In this document: positions 38,513 through 49,800 of the stretch, piece after piece
How positions within the stretch are numbered: the stretch's first letter is position 1
Layout: each line of letters opens with the position of its first letter
NCBI GenBank assembly: GCA_949358305.1
Contig: OX442321.1
Span: 8,707,605 to 8,767,604 of the forward strand
Origin: Strigamia acuminata
Lineage: Eukaryota; Arthropoda; Chilopoda; Geophilomorpha; Linotaeniidae
Direction of reading: 5' to 3'
DNA length: 60,000 nucleotides
Program-made: the position numbers and the translations under genes
Notes under the pieces: generated by a model
The model's input: only the letters and a program-made list of their open reading frames with translations
What the model was told of the DNA's origin: nothing
The model's database searches: none

Positions 38513-38774
38513 GACACTAGTTTTAATGGTACTTGTCGAGCGCAACGTGAATCTTATACGACTTCCACTGAATTCCAATGGTTATAAACATAAGTTTCCA
38601 AACCTTTTATCTCTTGGGAGAAGGAAAAAAGAAAAGGGACGATATGTGTGTTGTAGGACGACATTTTATTGCACAAAACCCTGCAGACTGAAAGGCCAAG
38701 TCTAATTAATTGCGCGGCCGGTTGAAGAAAGCCTAATCCTTAATGACAAAGTTGACCACAGAGCAGTTTGCGTT

Positions 38775-38798
38775 TATATTTATATATATATATATATA
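38775..38798. repeat. (TA)n microsatellite
   Basis: This is a TA dinucleotide run with one flanking TTTA interruption. Confidence 0.9.
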
Positions 38799-39994
38799 AA
38801 TGACGGAGGAATTTATCGGCCGAGCACGGTGCGACTGGTGGCGGTTTCCGCAAATGGATTGGCCAATAAAATACTCGCGCTGTAGTTGCCGCAACTCAAG
38901 ATTACAACTTGTGATTTGCTCCAAGGAAAACAAAAGAAAAGCTGCTCAAAAGTCTTGAAATGAAGGCAAGCTACACAAGCTTACCACCTCTCGTCAGATT
39001 AAAGTCACACGCATGCGTGTATCAGATAAAATCCTCCGTGTCATGAAACCAAGACAGTTCAGTCGAGTCGGGGTGCAATTTGCAAATGTATACCTTGCAT
39101 GTGTTAGTCGGAGGAAAATGGAAATTATTATGGCAAAAGAATATTTTCAACTTAAATATTGATGTCATTTTTGGAGCAAAGTTTTCAAAATAATACGGTG
39201 AATGAATAAGCCTCTTTCCAATAAAATGGTGACGCGAAATGTAAATAATGTTCTTTTTTTATTTTATTGGGACGACTGAAATTGTAGTTATGAACATGAT
39301 AGAATGTAAACATCAACTGCTATTTACCTTGAAAAATCTCGTCAAAAGCTATCTAGTATAAAGCTTAGTAACGATTTCATTCGCAGACTCAGACTGGAAT
39401 GCTTTTATTTGTTAAAACAAGTGCATTATTCCATAAAAATGACTCATTCAGTTGAGAAAAATTGCGTCGTCTTCAATAAAAAAGTGGGATAAGTGACACA
39501 CATGAAAGAAATGGGAAAAAGTGGAGACGAAATGATGGAATCCAATAAAACCAAAGATGTCGAGGGATACGCTTTTAGATAAAGGAGAGCAAGTTTAAAC
39601 GCGGGAATAATTTTGATTAGAAATCGTCGTAACCGAGAAGAATTGAATGCATTATAACAGGAATATTTATTCCGTGGTAACGCTACTTGTGTGCAAGTGT
39701 TTTACGTTTGTCTCTCTTTTGTGTCAAGTCAGCTTTCATATATATATTCTTTTGCTAGTTCAGCTTTGGGTGGAGCAAATAGTAGCCCGAGTTACGTCAG
39801 CATTTCGTAAAATGTTGGCTCCAGTTTGACCAAGCAGGGATTGGCTGATTCACCTTACGTTTTCTCGAGGCGTTCACCTAAGAGTTTAATCTAAGTGAGA
39901 GGTGCTTGGCGAACTTCATTGTATTGATAGCCTGTCGCCTCACTGCCTTTAGTTCCTCCAACTGGTTTTCTTTGAGCTTCTTTGATGTGCTTTC

Positions 39995-40031
39995 CCTGCT
40001 CCTGCTCCTGCTGCTGCTGCTTCTGATGCTG
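39995..40031. repeat. CTG/CTC trinucleotide repeat
   Basis: CCTGCTCCTGCTCCTG is followed by (CTG)n and a degenerate end. It lies about 750 bp upstream of the DAW1 X-box, outside any recognised exon. Confidence 0.85.
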
Positions 40032-40742
40032 TATCGAAAAGCCCTCACTGCAGCATGGCGAAACGAAGGAATGGTCATTTCTACTATTGATTATATGCTC
40101 ACTCTTTCCCTAACACGAGAAATATGGCAGTGTCGTTTAAAATTCTTAAAGTTGCGTTTATTTATTTCCGTTCGTCGACATCCTTAATGCTACTGATTTA
40201 AAAATAAATTATGTATTCATGCAGTAAAGTGCAGATTTCTTCTTTGAAAGGATTTCTTTTTTTTTGTTAAAAATTTAAAGAATTGCTTGAAAAAGCAATG
40301 TGCTGTGTCTTTTCTCTTTTGTGCTCCAACGAAATCATTGAGAGTCATTGAAGACTTGCAGAGAAGCTTCAGTCACGACTAAGAGGGGATTGAATCCGTA
40401 TTAACATAGGAAAGGCATTGCCCTCGAAAACACCTATCTGGAAAGAAAAGGTTGCATTTGTATTTGTCAACACCAAGAGGCGAAAGGAAACTTTTCTTTC
40501 TAAAGTGTTTTCCCCCTTATTACGTACTGAGGAATGTCTTTCACCTTTAATCTCTAATACTGTACGAAAACAATCAATCATTAGTGTAACGTTTAACGGA
40601 TAAAAAACACCGAAGAATTATATTAAATTGTTGGTGTTTTTTTTTAGTGGTAGCGAGGTTATGTTTGCGTCTCATATTTTTCGCTGCAATAATAATCATA
40701 CAACATCCTTCTACACAATATAACGACGTGCTGCTGCGTCTG

Positions 40743-40756
40743 GTTGCCATGACAAC
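40743..40756 (+). promoter_or_regulatory. RFX X-box of the DAW1 promoter
   Basis: GTTGCCATGACAAC differs at one position from the palindromic X-box GTTGCCATGGCAAC (general form GTNRCC-N0-3-RGYAAC). It ends 39 bp before the DAW1 start codon. RFX factors control ciliary genes through X-boxes placed close to the transcription start, so motif and position agree with the gene identity. RFX binding itself is inferred. Confidence 0.75.
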
Positions 40757-40795
40757 GCATCTATTCTATCAAGTGCGAAGCTGGCAGTGAGCGAC

Positions 40796-40835
40796 ATGAA
40801 GCTAAAACGTTTCCTTCTCCGATATTTTCCTCCAG
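40796..40835 (+). CDS. DAW1: DAW1 (WDR69) first coding exon
   Basis: ATG at 40796 opens MKLKRFLLRYFPP plus the first base of a Gly codon, then a good donor (CCAG|GTAAGA). From family knowledge, vertebrate DAW1 starts almost identically (MKLK..LLRY.PPG), and this conserved N-terminus is diagnostic despite its length. DAW1, dynein assembly factor with WD repeats 1, helps assemble or deliver axonemal outer dynein arms in motile cilia and flagella. The X-box immediately upstream supports a ciliary gene. The next expected exons, covering the rest of the N-terminal region before the first WD repeat, were not found between here and 53370. The exon may belong to a working gene or to the intact 5' end of a decaying one. 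Confidence 0.75.
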
Positions 40836-41498
40836 GTAAGAAAACTCTTGGATGAACATACAAGGGTCTGCAGTCATTTTCCTGCCGATTAAATTGTAAT
40901 GAAAATCGATTAGGAAACGAAAAACAAAGTCGTGGCATTGATACAAGTTGGCAAGCTTATCGCGTATGATCAATGTTGACTGTGTTTTGTGTGTTGGATG
41001 TTTATGTATGTGTTTTATCGATTCCTGTTTTTGCTTTTTCACTCGCCTTCAATTGCCTTCACTTTGAGAATATAATTTTACTTTAGGTTTAGTAAATGGG
41101 TTTTGTATTTACTATTAAATTCGTGATGTTCTTTTTACTAGGAAGAGTTTTGGATTATTGGTTTTAGATATTTCGATTTTTTTTTTTAAAAAAAAGTAGT
41201 GGTTTGGTTGTCAGCTGTTGGTTATTGGGTTCGGTCATGAAATTTTATTCTTTGCAGGTATTGGTTTTGTACTTTCAATTTTATTTTATATAATAACATT
41301 ATTTGAAATGATCTAGCAAATTAAACTTTCGAAAAGTTGTAATAACTTTCACGTGTATGGAGATTTTAATTATCGATTTAATATTTTATTATTCTATTAT
41401 GAGAATAGTCCGTGAGATGTGGGCAAAATTTGATATGCAAACAAAGTGAATTGTAAATTAGATGGAATTTCTTATTTTAAGATGGATATTTTGTTTGT

Positions 41499-41515
41499 GG
41501 CAGGCAGGCAGGCAG
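41499..41515. repeat. (GGCA)4 tetranucleotide repeat
   Basis: This is a short GGCA run within the DAW1 intron. Confidence 0.85.
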
Positions 41516-42962
41516 ACCGACAGTTCTTCGCAGTCTGATTCGGTTTTGTAGGTTCTCTCTTTGTGAAAAGTGCCAGAGGGTTTTCGTTTTCATGCAAGTT
41601 AGATGAGTCGTGCAAACATCACCACTGATTATATTGTGCCCAATTTCCATGAGTAGCTGCGGCTGCTTATTGTTGTCCATGTCGCAAAAAAAAAGATTGT
41701 CCCTTACAATTCATTCATAGAGAAGTCAGACACATTCTATTGTATATTTTTCCACTTTTATTTTCCGCCTCTTTTTACTCCGACAGATGAAGTAAACCAC
41801 TTGATGCAGTGTAGTGTGTTGGGTGTAGATTGAAACTCATTTGGCAGGATTCCATTTTGATTTTTTTCTTTTCTTAGGTAACCCATTTATAGTTGGCAGT
41901 GTTTGAATAAAAAGAGGTGATGCGTACTTTTTGGTTAAGTTTAGTGCCTCGAAACAGTGCAGATTCGGGCGTCAAAACGTATCACGGGTCAAGCTTGAGT
42001 TGCAATAATGAGATGGTTTGAAGTTTTATTTTGAAGGGTATAAAAAAAATATATATATTTTTCTTTTTGACAGCAGTTGGAATTGGGTTTAAGGTCACCT
42101 CAGTTCGGTTTCTATTATTTATCCAACTCACTTTTCTTTCGGCAGGCGACGGATATTGATTGTTGATTGATTTTCTAAGTTTTTCCAAAAGTTGAGATTT
42201 TTTTTCTCCCTTTTTCTGAAGTCTAAAGATGGAAAGAATTAAGAAATGGAGGAAAAAAAACTTTTCTCATCAGTTTTTCCTTCTTTTTCTCTTTTCTTGT
42301 ATTTAAATTCTTTTTATTTTTTTGAGTTGCACAAAAGAAAAGCATTAGATAGGGTAGTTAGGCACTGAGTAAATGTGTTTTTACACGTTAATGCCCCATA
42401 TCATGAGCGGCAAACATTTGTCAATCCGATGGTGATAGTTGCTCATCACAAGAAGCGAGCAAGAAAAAGGTCCTCGAGGGGAAATATTTTGCAGCGGAAG
42501 TACGTGTTGGGTGTGAATAGAGCCATTGTCAGTTCCATGAAGAGCACGTGCTCCAAGCACAATGGAGCTCGTTAGGCAGCTGGCAAACATTTTAATTTGT
42601 TTAAATAGAATTCGCCTCTTCCTCTTTTTGCTTCTAATATGTGGGTATATTTCCCCCTTAGAAACAACCCCCCTCAGAGCTCTCGTTGTGTTTATACATG
42701 TTTCTCTTTTATGACGCCAGACGCCGCATTCATTTTTAATTCCGCTCCTGCTTCTTCTTGCTCTGCCTTTGATATGAAAAATAATTTGCGCCTGTGTAAC
42801 TCGTTTCTCGAGGTACCTTGTAATCTTTTATTTAGAGCGACAACAGATGAGGCCCATTACATTGGCCAATATTGCCTCACGGTTGGGAAATTGAGAAACA
42901 TTTGTGGCTACTGTGCTAACACTCATTTTGCCACTTGCAACAAATGACGTAAATATTTCACA

Positions 42963-42994
42963 TTTTGCTTTGCTTTGCTTTGCTTTGCTTTGCT
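42963..42994. repeat. (TTTGC)6 pentanucleotide repeat
   Basis: Six perfect TTTGC units are followed by a T run. The minus-strand ORF reading KQSKAKQSKA is this repeat. Confidence 0.93.
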
Positions 42995-43354
42995 TTTTTT
43001 TCAATTTTTGTTTCAATTCTGAATTGTGTATTAGATTTTTGTTTTCTTGTTTGTTCTTGGATTGTCTTGTTGATCTGGATGCTCACACTTAAATTCGAGT
43101 AAGAAATGAATTATTTAACAATTAATGTGTAATTCGCAAGCCGCTTTAAACATCGTCAAGAAAGGTAGTTTTAGCATCTAAAAAATGTATTCCTGATAAT
43201 GTACCACTTTCCACGCATGCGTTGTTTGTGAACGGAGGTCTTACGGCGTAGCAAACCGTTAGCTCCACGTTTTTTCTTTAATTTTTTTCCATCTTTATTT
43301 CTTGTGTTTTTTTTCCTTCTTTTTTTTGTTTGAGCTTTCTTCTTTGCGTTTGTG

Positions 43355-43366
43355 CTACCAGATGGC
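43355..43366 (+). promoter_or_regulatory. CTCF-like motif
   Basis: CTACCAGATGGC, followed by GTGAG, matches 11 of 12 positions of CCASYAGRKGGC. Confidence 0.4.
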
Positions 43367-46300
43367 GTGAGGCAAATGACTGAGTTGAACGAAGTCAGTG
43401 GCAGGAAGCCATAACCCCATGGGCGCCCATTTGGTCTCTCCTTTTGTACATCCGGGGATCCACTTGGTACAAATATCAGCAAGATACCAAGCGAGGCACC
43501 AGTTTTCTCTCATTGTCTCGTCGTGTTGAAATGGTCCAATTAATAACCTTTAATTTCTTCCTTTTGCGCACGGAATTAAGTCGTCAATTTTAACTTTTTT
43601 CTTTGCTTCGGATCAGAAATCTTTCACTCGCACAATTATCTCGGTGAAAGTTGTTAGAGAAAGATCTTTGCACTTGTCTTTTAAAACCCAAGATTCTGGC
43701 AGCTGGTGATTATTTTACACGCGTGTAGAAAGGGGAACAGGTTGCTGCTCTTTCTCGTGCAGCAGGGGAAAATTCAATCTGCTATTAAGATGTGATTGAA
43801 GGATTAAATTTACGCTTCGAACATCATTTAGGGATAAGATTTAGAGCCAACTCAGTTCTTGAAGGTGATGCTTTCATTCCATCAATTTTTCTTTGTTTTT
43901 TTGAATTGAATTTTGCATTTAATGTTTTTTTTTTTTTTTTTTTTGCGTTCAGTAAATTTATAGTGACGGGAATAAAGGGGCAGTTTGGAAAGTCTGAAAA
44001 CGTTTTATTTATTTTTTTTTAGCTTGGAATTTATGGGTGGTATGCCAATAAATTATTATAAGATAACAAAAAATAATAATTTTATTTTAACTTATTGTTT
44101 TTGGATAGAAATTTTATCTCGTGTTTTTTGTCAAGAAAAGTTTGTAATTTCTGTGAAATTTCGAGAAGTTCTACAACAACGCTCGTAATGAGTGGAAGTT
44201 ACTTGTTCAAGAAATGTTTTTTGTTTGATTCAGCCAATTTGGTATCATTGAACAGTATCACGTTCCATAGGTACAAGAATAAATTAATGAAGTTATTTAT
44301 GAGGTGCAGTCGAAGAGGAAGAATAGAGAAATGAAGTTTTATTGATTTTTGACTCATATTTTTAAATTGGTAAAATAAAATGTGGTACACATGTGTTGCG
44401 GTAATCAAGTGTAAAAACAAAGAGGGTGTTGGGTGAAGTTGGGCAGCCGTCGCCCGAGAGAGCAATTCATTCGTGGACTCTGGGTGTTCTAGCTATTTGC
44501 GTGGGTGGGCGACCATGTGTACACAGTTGCCTTAGCTCGAGAAGTGGTTCTCAGTAATTAAACGACCATCAGTCAAATCCTCTGTGCAAGGGAATTGTGA
44601 GTTGTTAGGTCAGTGTTGTTTTCGCTCGAATAAGTTCTCATTTCGCTCGACTTCTGATTTGTCTTCGAATGAATAACTCCTTTGAAAAATTGAGAACGAG
44701 GCACTTTAAAGATGTAATTGCCTTTTTCTCATCGCATACGCCGATGTGTAATATTTGATTTGATTTGTAATTTAGAAGATGTGCCTGCTTAATCATTGCT
44801 GATTTCCCATTGGGTTAATGCCACTGTATACGAGGATCATGAAACAGGATTAGGTTGACAAATAACCCTTACGACTTCAATTGAAGCTCCTCTTTAAAGG
44901 ATCTATACGACTGATTGCTGTTAATTTACTACCTGAAGTGAATTAACAACTTCCCATTTTCTTGTTTTTTTCAAACAAGTTTAAATTGCTTGATTGTATT
45001 GTATTTCGAAAAGATTTAAAGTGCTTAAGAAGTTCTGTATACACAGAGTTATTTGGAGATAAAAAAAAATATAATATTAAACATGAAAATGGAAAATTGT
45101 TTTTTTTTTTTTTTTTTAAATCCTACAAAATATCTTTTTGCAATTGCTCTGTCTTGTCTGCACGTCAGGATGATGGTGGGCCCCCTGTTGGTCGTCACCC
45201 TTGAGGTGAAGCTCCCAGTTCCCTTGGCTTCTGTGCACAGAATAAGGTGTGGTTCCTCGGAGACTCGCTGTGATAGTGTTATTCACAAAGAATATGAGGT
45301 TGAAAGGGAATTTGTGATAAGCGTCTGTGTCCCGCGCCGTTCTCTTTTTCATTTCTTTTTCGTTGGCAATTTTTCCCGCCTCCGATCAGTTTATTCGTTT
45401 TTATTTTTTTTTTATTTTAGATATATATATATAAATATTTTTTTTTTGTCAGCAAAATTTGCTGATTGTGTACGTTACTCGGAGACGAGTTTCAGTTTGA
45501 GCAGAACTGTATGCTTTATGATTATTTAAATTTTTTATATTATATTTTTTATTGTTCTTTATTAATTCAGTCAATTCGAACCGTGTATTCAATGAGAAAT
45601 TGCGAAAAGTGGGACGACTTTTTTTCGTGACGATGTAATTACATGGTAATTACATAATTGAGTTTCTATGAAAAAAAAAGAAAAAGAATAATAATTCAAA
45701 ATTGATATTTTTGCTTGAGCTACTTCTATTTCTTGATTAAGAATTTGGAAATGTCGCATTCAGTGGTTTTGTTTTTTAATTATTCAAATGGAAATGGTTT
45801 AAAGTCAGCGGGAGAATATTGAATTATTGCGTTTGTGAATGGCGGGGAAAAGGTGCATGTGTGGTGACGCAAGACGAGGGCGAGAATTAAGTCGAATTGG
45901 TGCCCCCTTGATTTCCCCGAGGTAGCATCTGTCATCATCTTTTGCCAAACATGGCCAGACTCGTTGGCAACCCAAAGATGAAACAAGAAAATACCTTCCA
46001 ACACTGCTAATAACAAACCCATCATGGCCTCGCCACCACCACTCACTACCCCCATCACCTCAACCCTCACCAATCACAATCAAGAGCCAGACTAGATTCC
46101 AAATAAGTTGTGGTGGCTGTCACAAGAAGCACAAATGGAATCTTTGATGATGCGAATGCTGCATATGGCTCTTCTTCATTTTTCTTACGAAATCAAAACT
46201 TTTTTCTGAAGGCAGCTGTAATTAGGAGACATATTTTATCTACAGTTTTCCTAATAAAAATTTGAAATAATATATGAAAGCGACTTGAAATGTATTAGTG

Positions 46301-46881
46301 TGGTGCAGGTATGCCCTCTGTTGACAGATGTCATGTCGTTGCCATATGTTAAAAAGAAATAATTTATGATTCGAGCCACTAGGGAAACATCTCACATGAC
46401 AGTGGAATTGCAAGTCAAGGTCCTCATCGCTTTATATTTGCTATGAAAAATATCTGCTATAACTCCAACCTGCTTTAAAAGTGCATTTGATACTTAATGT
46501 CACAAAAAACACTTTGCAAACTTCAAGTGCATATTTATTTGTTTGCAAACCATTACGTCTAATGTCAAATTCTTTGTACAGTATTTATACGGTATTGCAT
46601 TTCAGCGCAAATATAAACTCGTTTGGTATTTGAGGGAGTTTCTGTCTGTTTTTCAATTCAATAACTTTCTTAGCTTTTGCCGAGTCTTTAGATACCTTTA
46701 TATTGAACACAAGAGACAAAAGGAAAGTGGATGAGGAGAGAGCAGCGAAAAGGACGTCTAAATACATTGGTCACTCCCTCTGCGCTGGTGACCCCTATCG
46801 GCCGCGGGTGCCATCACTCAACATCGCCCGTCAGCGACGATGGGTCCACAGAGACATCTCTTCCTTTCCTTTCCTCTTACA

Positions 46882-46892
46882 CAGATGGCGCC
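46882..46892 (+). promoter_or_regulatory. CTCF-like half motif (fly type)
   Basis: CAGATGGCGCC matches the right half favoured by insect CTCF. The left CCA part is absent. It lies in the DAW1 intron. Confidence 0.3.
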
Positions 46893-49800
46893 TGAGTTCT
46901 CTTCCTTTCCTCCTCCATCCCCACCCTTTCATTTCCTATAGCCACTAGCTGTTTGTGATAGATGGTTGGACAGGGCTGGGCGAAAGACTTCGTTCGCCTC
47001 TGTGCGGCCTAGAATGGGACCAACTGTTTCATTTGGCTTTACTCTTAAAATTGTGCAAAAGTATTGCGAACTGACTTGGGACATTGGACTCAAATTGCTT
47101 TTCTTTTTCCGCTTTGGCAAGGACGATAGAATGAGTAATGGACAGTGGGGGTGGCTAAATTGCATATTGTATTGCTAATGGTTAATGGTATGGGTCTTTG
47201 TTTTCATACAAAAATCGCTACAACCAAAAATGGTTATAACGGAAAACATTTTAGAATAAAATCTCGTCACGTACTTGACAGCAAGTAATTAATTATTTAA
47301 GCGTGGTATTAGCAAAGGAGACTTCAGATTTGTGTCTTAGCTTCCATTTTATTCCATTTTTTTGGCTACATTTGAGGCGATGTTGTGTTGAGAAGGTATT
47401 TACTTTTGGTATCGATCATTTGTTTGGTCTGTCAAATTCTACACGGGCGGTTCTTCTTCTCATTTCATATACGGCGTATGGTAGCCCTCACGGTTGAAGT
47501 TGGATTTGAAACGTGTGAGTACTGAGGATTTTGTAGTGGGGTTACCGCGAAAATGGTACGCGGACCAGTTATAGTGAGTAAAGAAGAAAAAGAAAAAAGA
47601 TGCCACCGTTTTTTTTCATCCGCTATAAAATATGTTGATGATTATATGAAGGTGTGGTGTATAAATTGTAATTTGTTATCAACAACTTGTCTGATAACCA
47701 TTTGGAGCAAAAGAAAGAAATAATAGTTTTCGCAACTGGTGAAAAGCCGAGTTTATTAGTTTATTAGAAGAATAAATTTGTTTTTTAATAATAGGATGAA
47801 AAAAAAACAAGCAAGTTGCAATCAAATTATGATTAGCACGTGACTTTGCCAATCTAAAGAATAAATTTCATCTTGTAGTTTTTTTTCTTGCAGCTTAAAT
47901 TAGAAATACTGTTGAGTTGATAAAATTTTCAAAGCTTTATTTTATTCAATTATTATTGAGGAGAAGCTTGTAATTAGTCCAAATTAATTCCTTTGTTTGA
48001 TAAGAGGAAGAAATTGAATTATAATTGAATTTCGTTGTATTTTTAAAAAATATAGAGAGTATATTTGAGGATTTGAGTGGGTGTTTTCGGATAGTAAAGG
48101 GGGAGTTAATCAGAATTAAAGGCTACTTCCATTCGAAGCATCATTGGACTGAAATAAAACAAGAGCAAGACAGAGCGATTAACTTGACTCAAGAAAATTA
48201 AGCCTATCTATTCTGTACCTGCTTTTTTTGCAATGGGGGAGGGGGTGGCTTCTCTTGCCTTTTAATTTAATTGGAGGACTTGATTGAGGAGTCTTCACCA
48301 CACTGCGACAACATCCAATTACACCTACATCTCAGCTTGGCTTTGTCTGCGGAGGTATTTTTTGGATAAAATCCAAGATTTTGCTTCTTCCTCATAAAAA
48401 TTGAGGCCTACACTTTTTCCCTAGCGGGTATTAAAAGCTTAAATAAAACTTGATTGATTTGGAAGTTGAGGAAATCTGACTTGAAACGCACTATATTCAA
48501 TTGTGCGCTCGCAACTTGAGCGCTGTGAGCGCTGCCAGTTTAATGGATTTGGACTAAAGACTGTTTAGTCAGTTTATGCAAATTTAAGTCGACATTTTAC
48601 ACAATGCACTAGACATTGAACCTTCTAATATTTCAAGGAACAGGGTGAGGGAATAATTTGTATAAGTATGCAAATGGAGAATTTCCAAATTTGTCCAGAT
48701 TTCCCTGGTCCTTTGAAATGACCTGCAACACGGAAGAAGGAATGAGATGAGAGAGAAAGAGAGAGAGGGAGAGAGTATGGGATAGAGGAAGAGAAGTGCT
48801 GCTTTCATGAATAGCAAATCAGCATCGCAGTCAATATTTTGTTGGCAAGGCGTACCCTTGAGATGAAGGAGGGAAATGAAAAAGGGAAAGGTGAGTGTTT
48901 GTGGAGGGAAGAAGCATATACATAAAACGTTTAATGTCTTAGAAAACTTAAGCTTTTAAACATTTTTTGAATGTTTGCCGAAGTTATTTTTCTTCTACTT
49001 TTATTATCAATGTGCGGTTTTTCTTCTATATTAATGAGATGAAAACTGGTGCTGCAGAGCGAAATTCTCTATGTAGTTTGGCTTGGTGGTGCCATCTATT
49101 ATTACTCGATAGTATTGGCAAATGTGGAGAAGGCAGTTGGAACTCACCAATCACATTCACTTGAATTTATACTGTACATATTTCGTGCGGCTTTTATAAA
49201 TAAGAAAAAAGGAAAAATGAAGGAAGAGAAGGAAAAAAGAAAGAAAGAAAGATTTGAAAAGTTTAAGACGATCGCTGCACAATGGGTTGGAAACGTCATT
49301 CAATGCCATATTCTTTGCGAAATCTATTATTTTGTTTCAGACAAAAGATTGTGACTTTGTAAAGGGTTTTAGTTTTCTTTAAAAAATAAAAAAAAAATAT
49401 TTAAAAAAAAATAATAATAATAATTGAAAAATAATTGAAAAATGGAAAAACGAGATGTGGACCTTTTTCTTGTTTTATAATGTTTTGCTGAATCGTACGG
49501 AGTAGTTAATTTTATTTGTATCAAATGAGGTTTTGGAGCAGTCTAAATTTGCATTTGTTGTTAGCGAGAGTTTTAAACGATGCATCATGTGCTGCAAACA
49601 CAATTTGAGAGGTAGCGAAGGGAGGATCAATTGCTGGTGCGTGCATTCACTTTTGCGGAAAAGTTTAATTAGAAATGTGTACGCTGCGCCCTCGATTCAA
49701 CTGCACCCATGTGTTGGGCCCTTGTAATTAGTGCGAGAAAAAGGATCCGCCCCACCAACACCCACGGGGTCCCTCATCCAAACTCCTTTCTTTGGTTTCA

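Larger units (their letters stand above)
29635..40742. other. Intergenic region (neuroligin 3' side to DAW1 promoter)
   Basis: The first kilobase or so is probably neuroligin 3' UTR. I saw no AATAAA between the stop and 31000, so the cleavage site is unassigned. The rest holds a short exon-like segment (31389-31451), an inverted-repeat mobile element (32236-32568), simple repeats, a CRE/TATA promoter candidate (37850-37888) and CTCF-like motifs (37346, 38501). No ORF here has a recognisable product. Confidence 0.6.

Noticed and set aside
45116-45352. Minus-strand ORF next to a GC-rich patch near 45170-45260
   Set aside because: It looked locally coding-like, but no frame gives a recognisable protein and splice sites are lacking.
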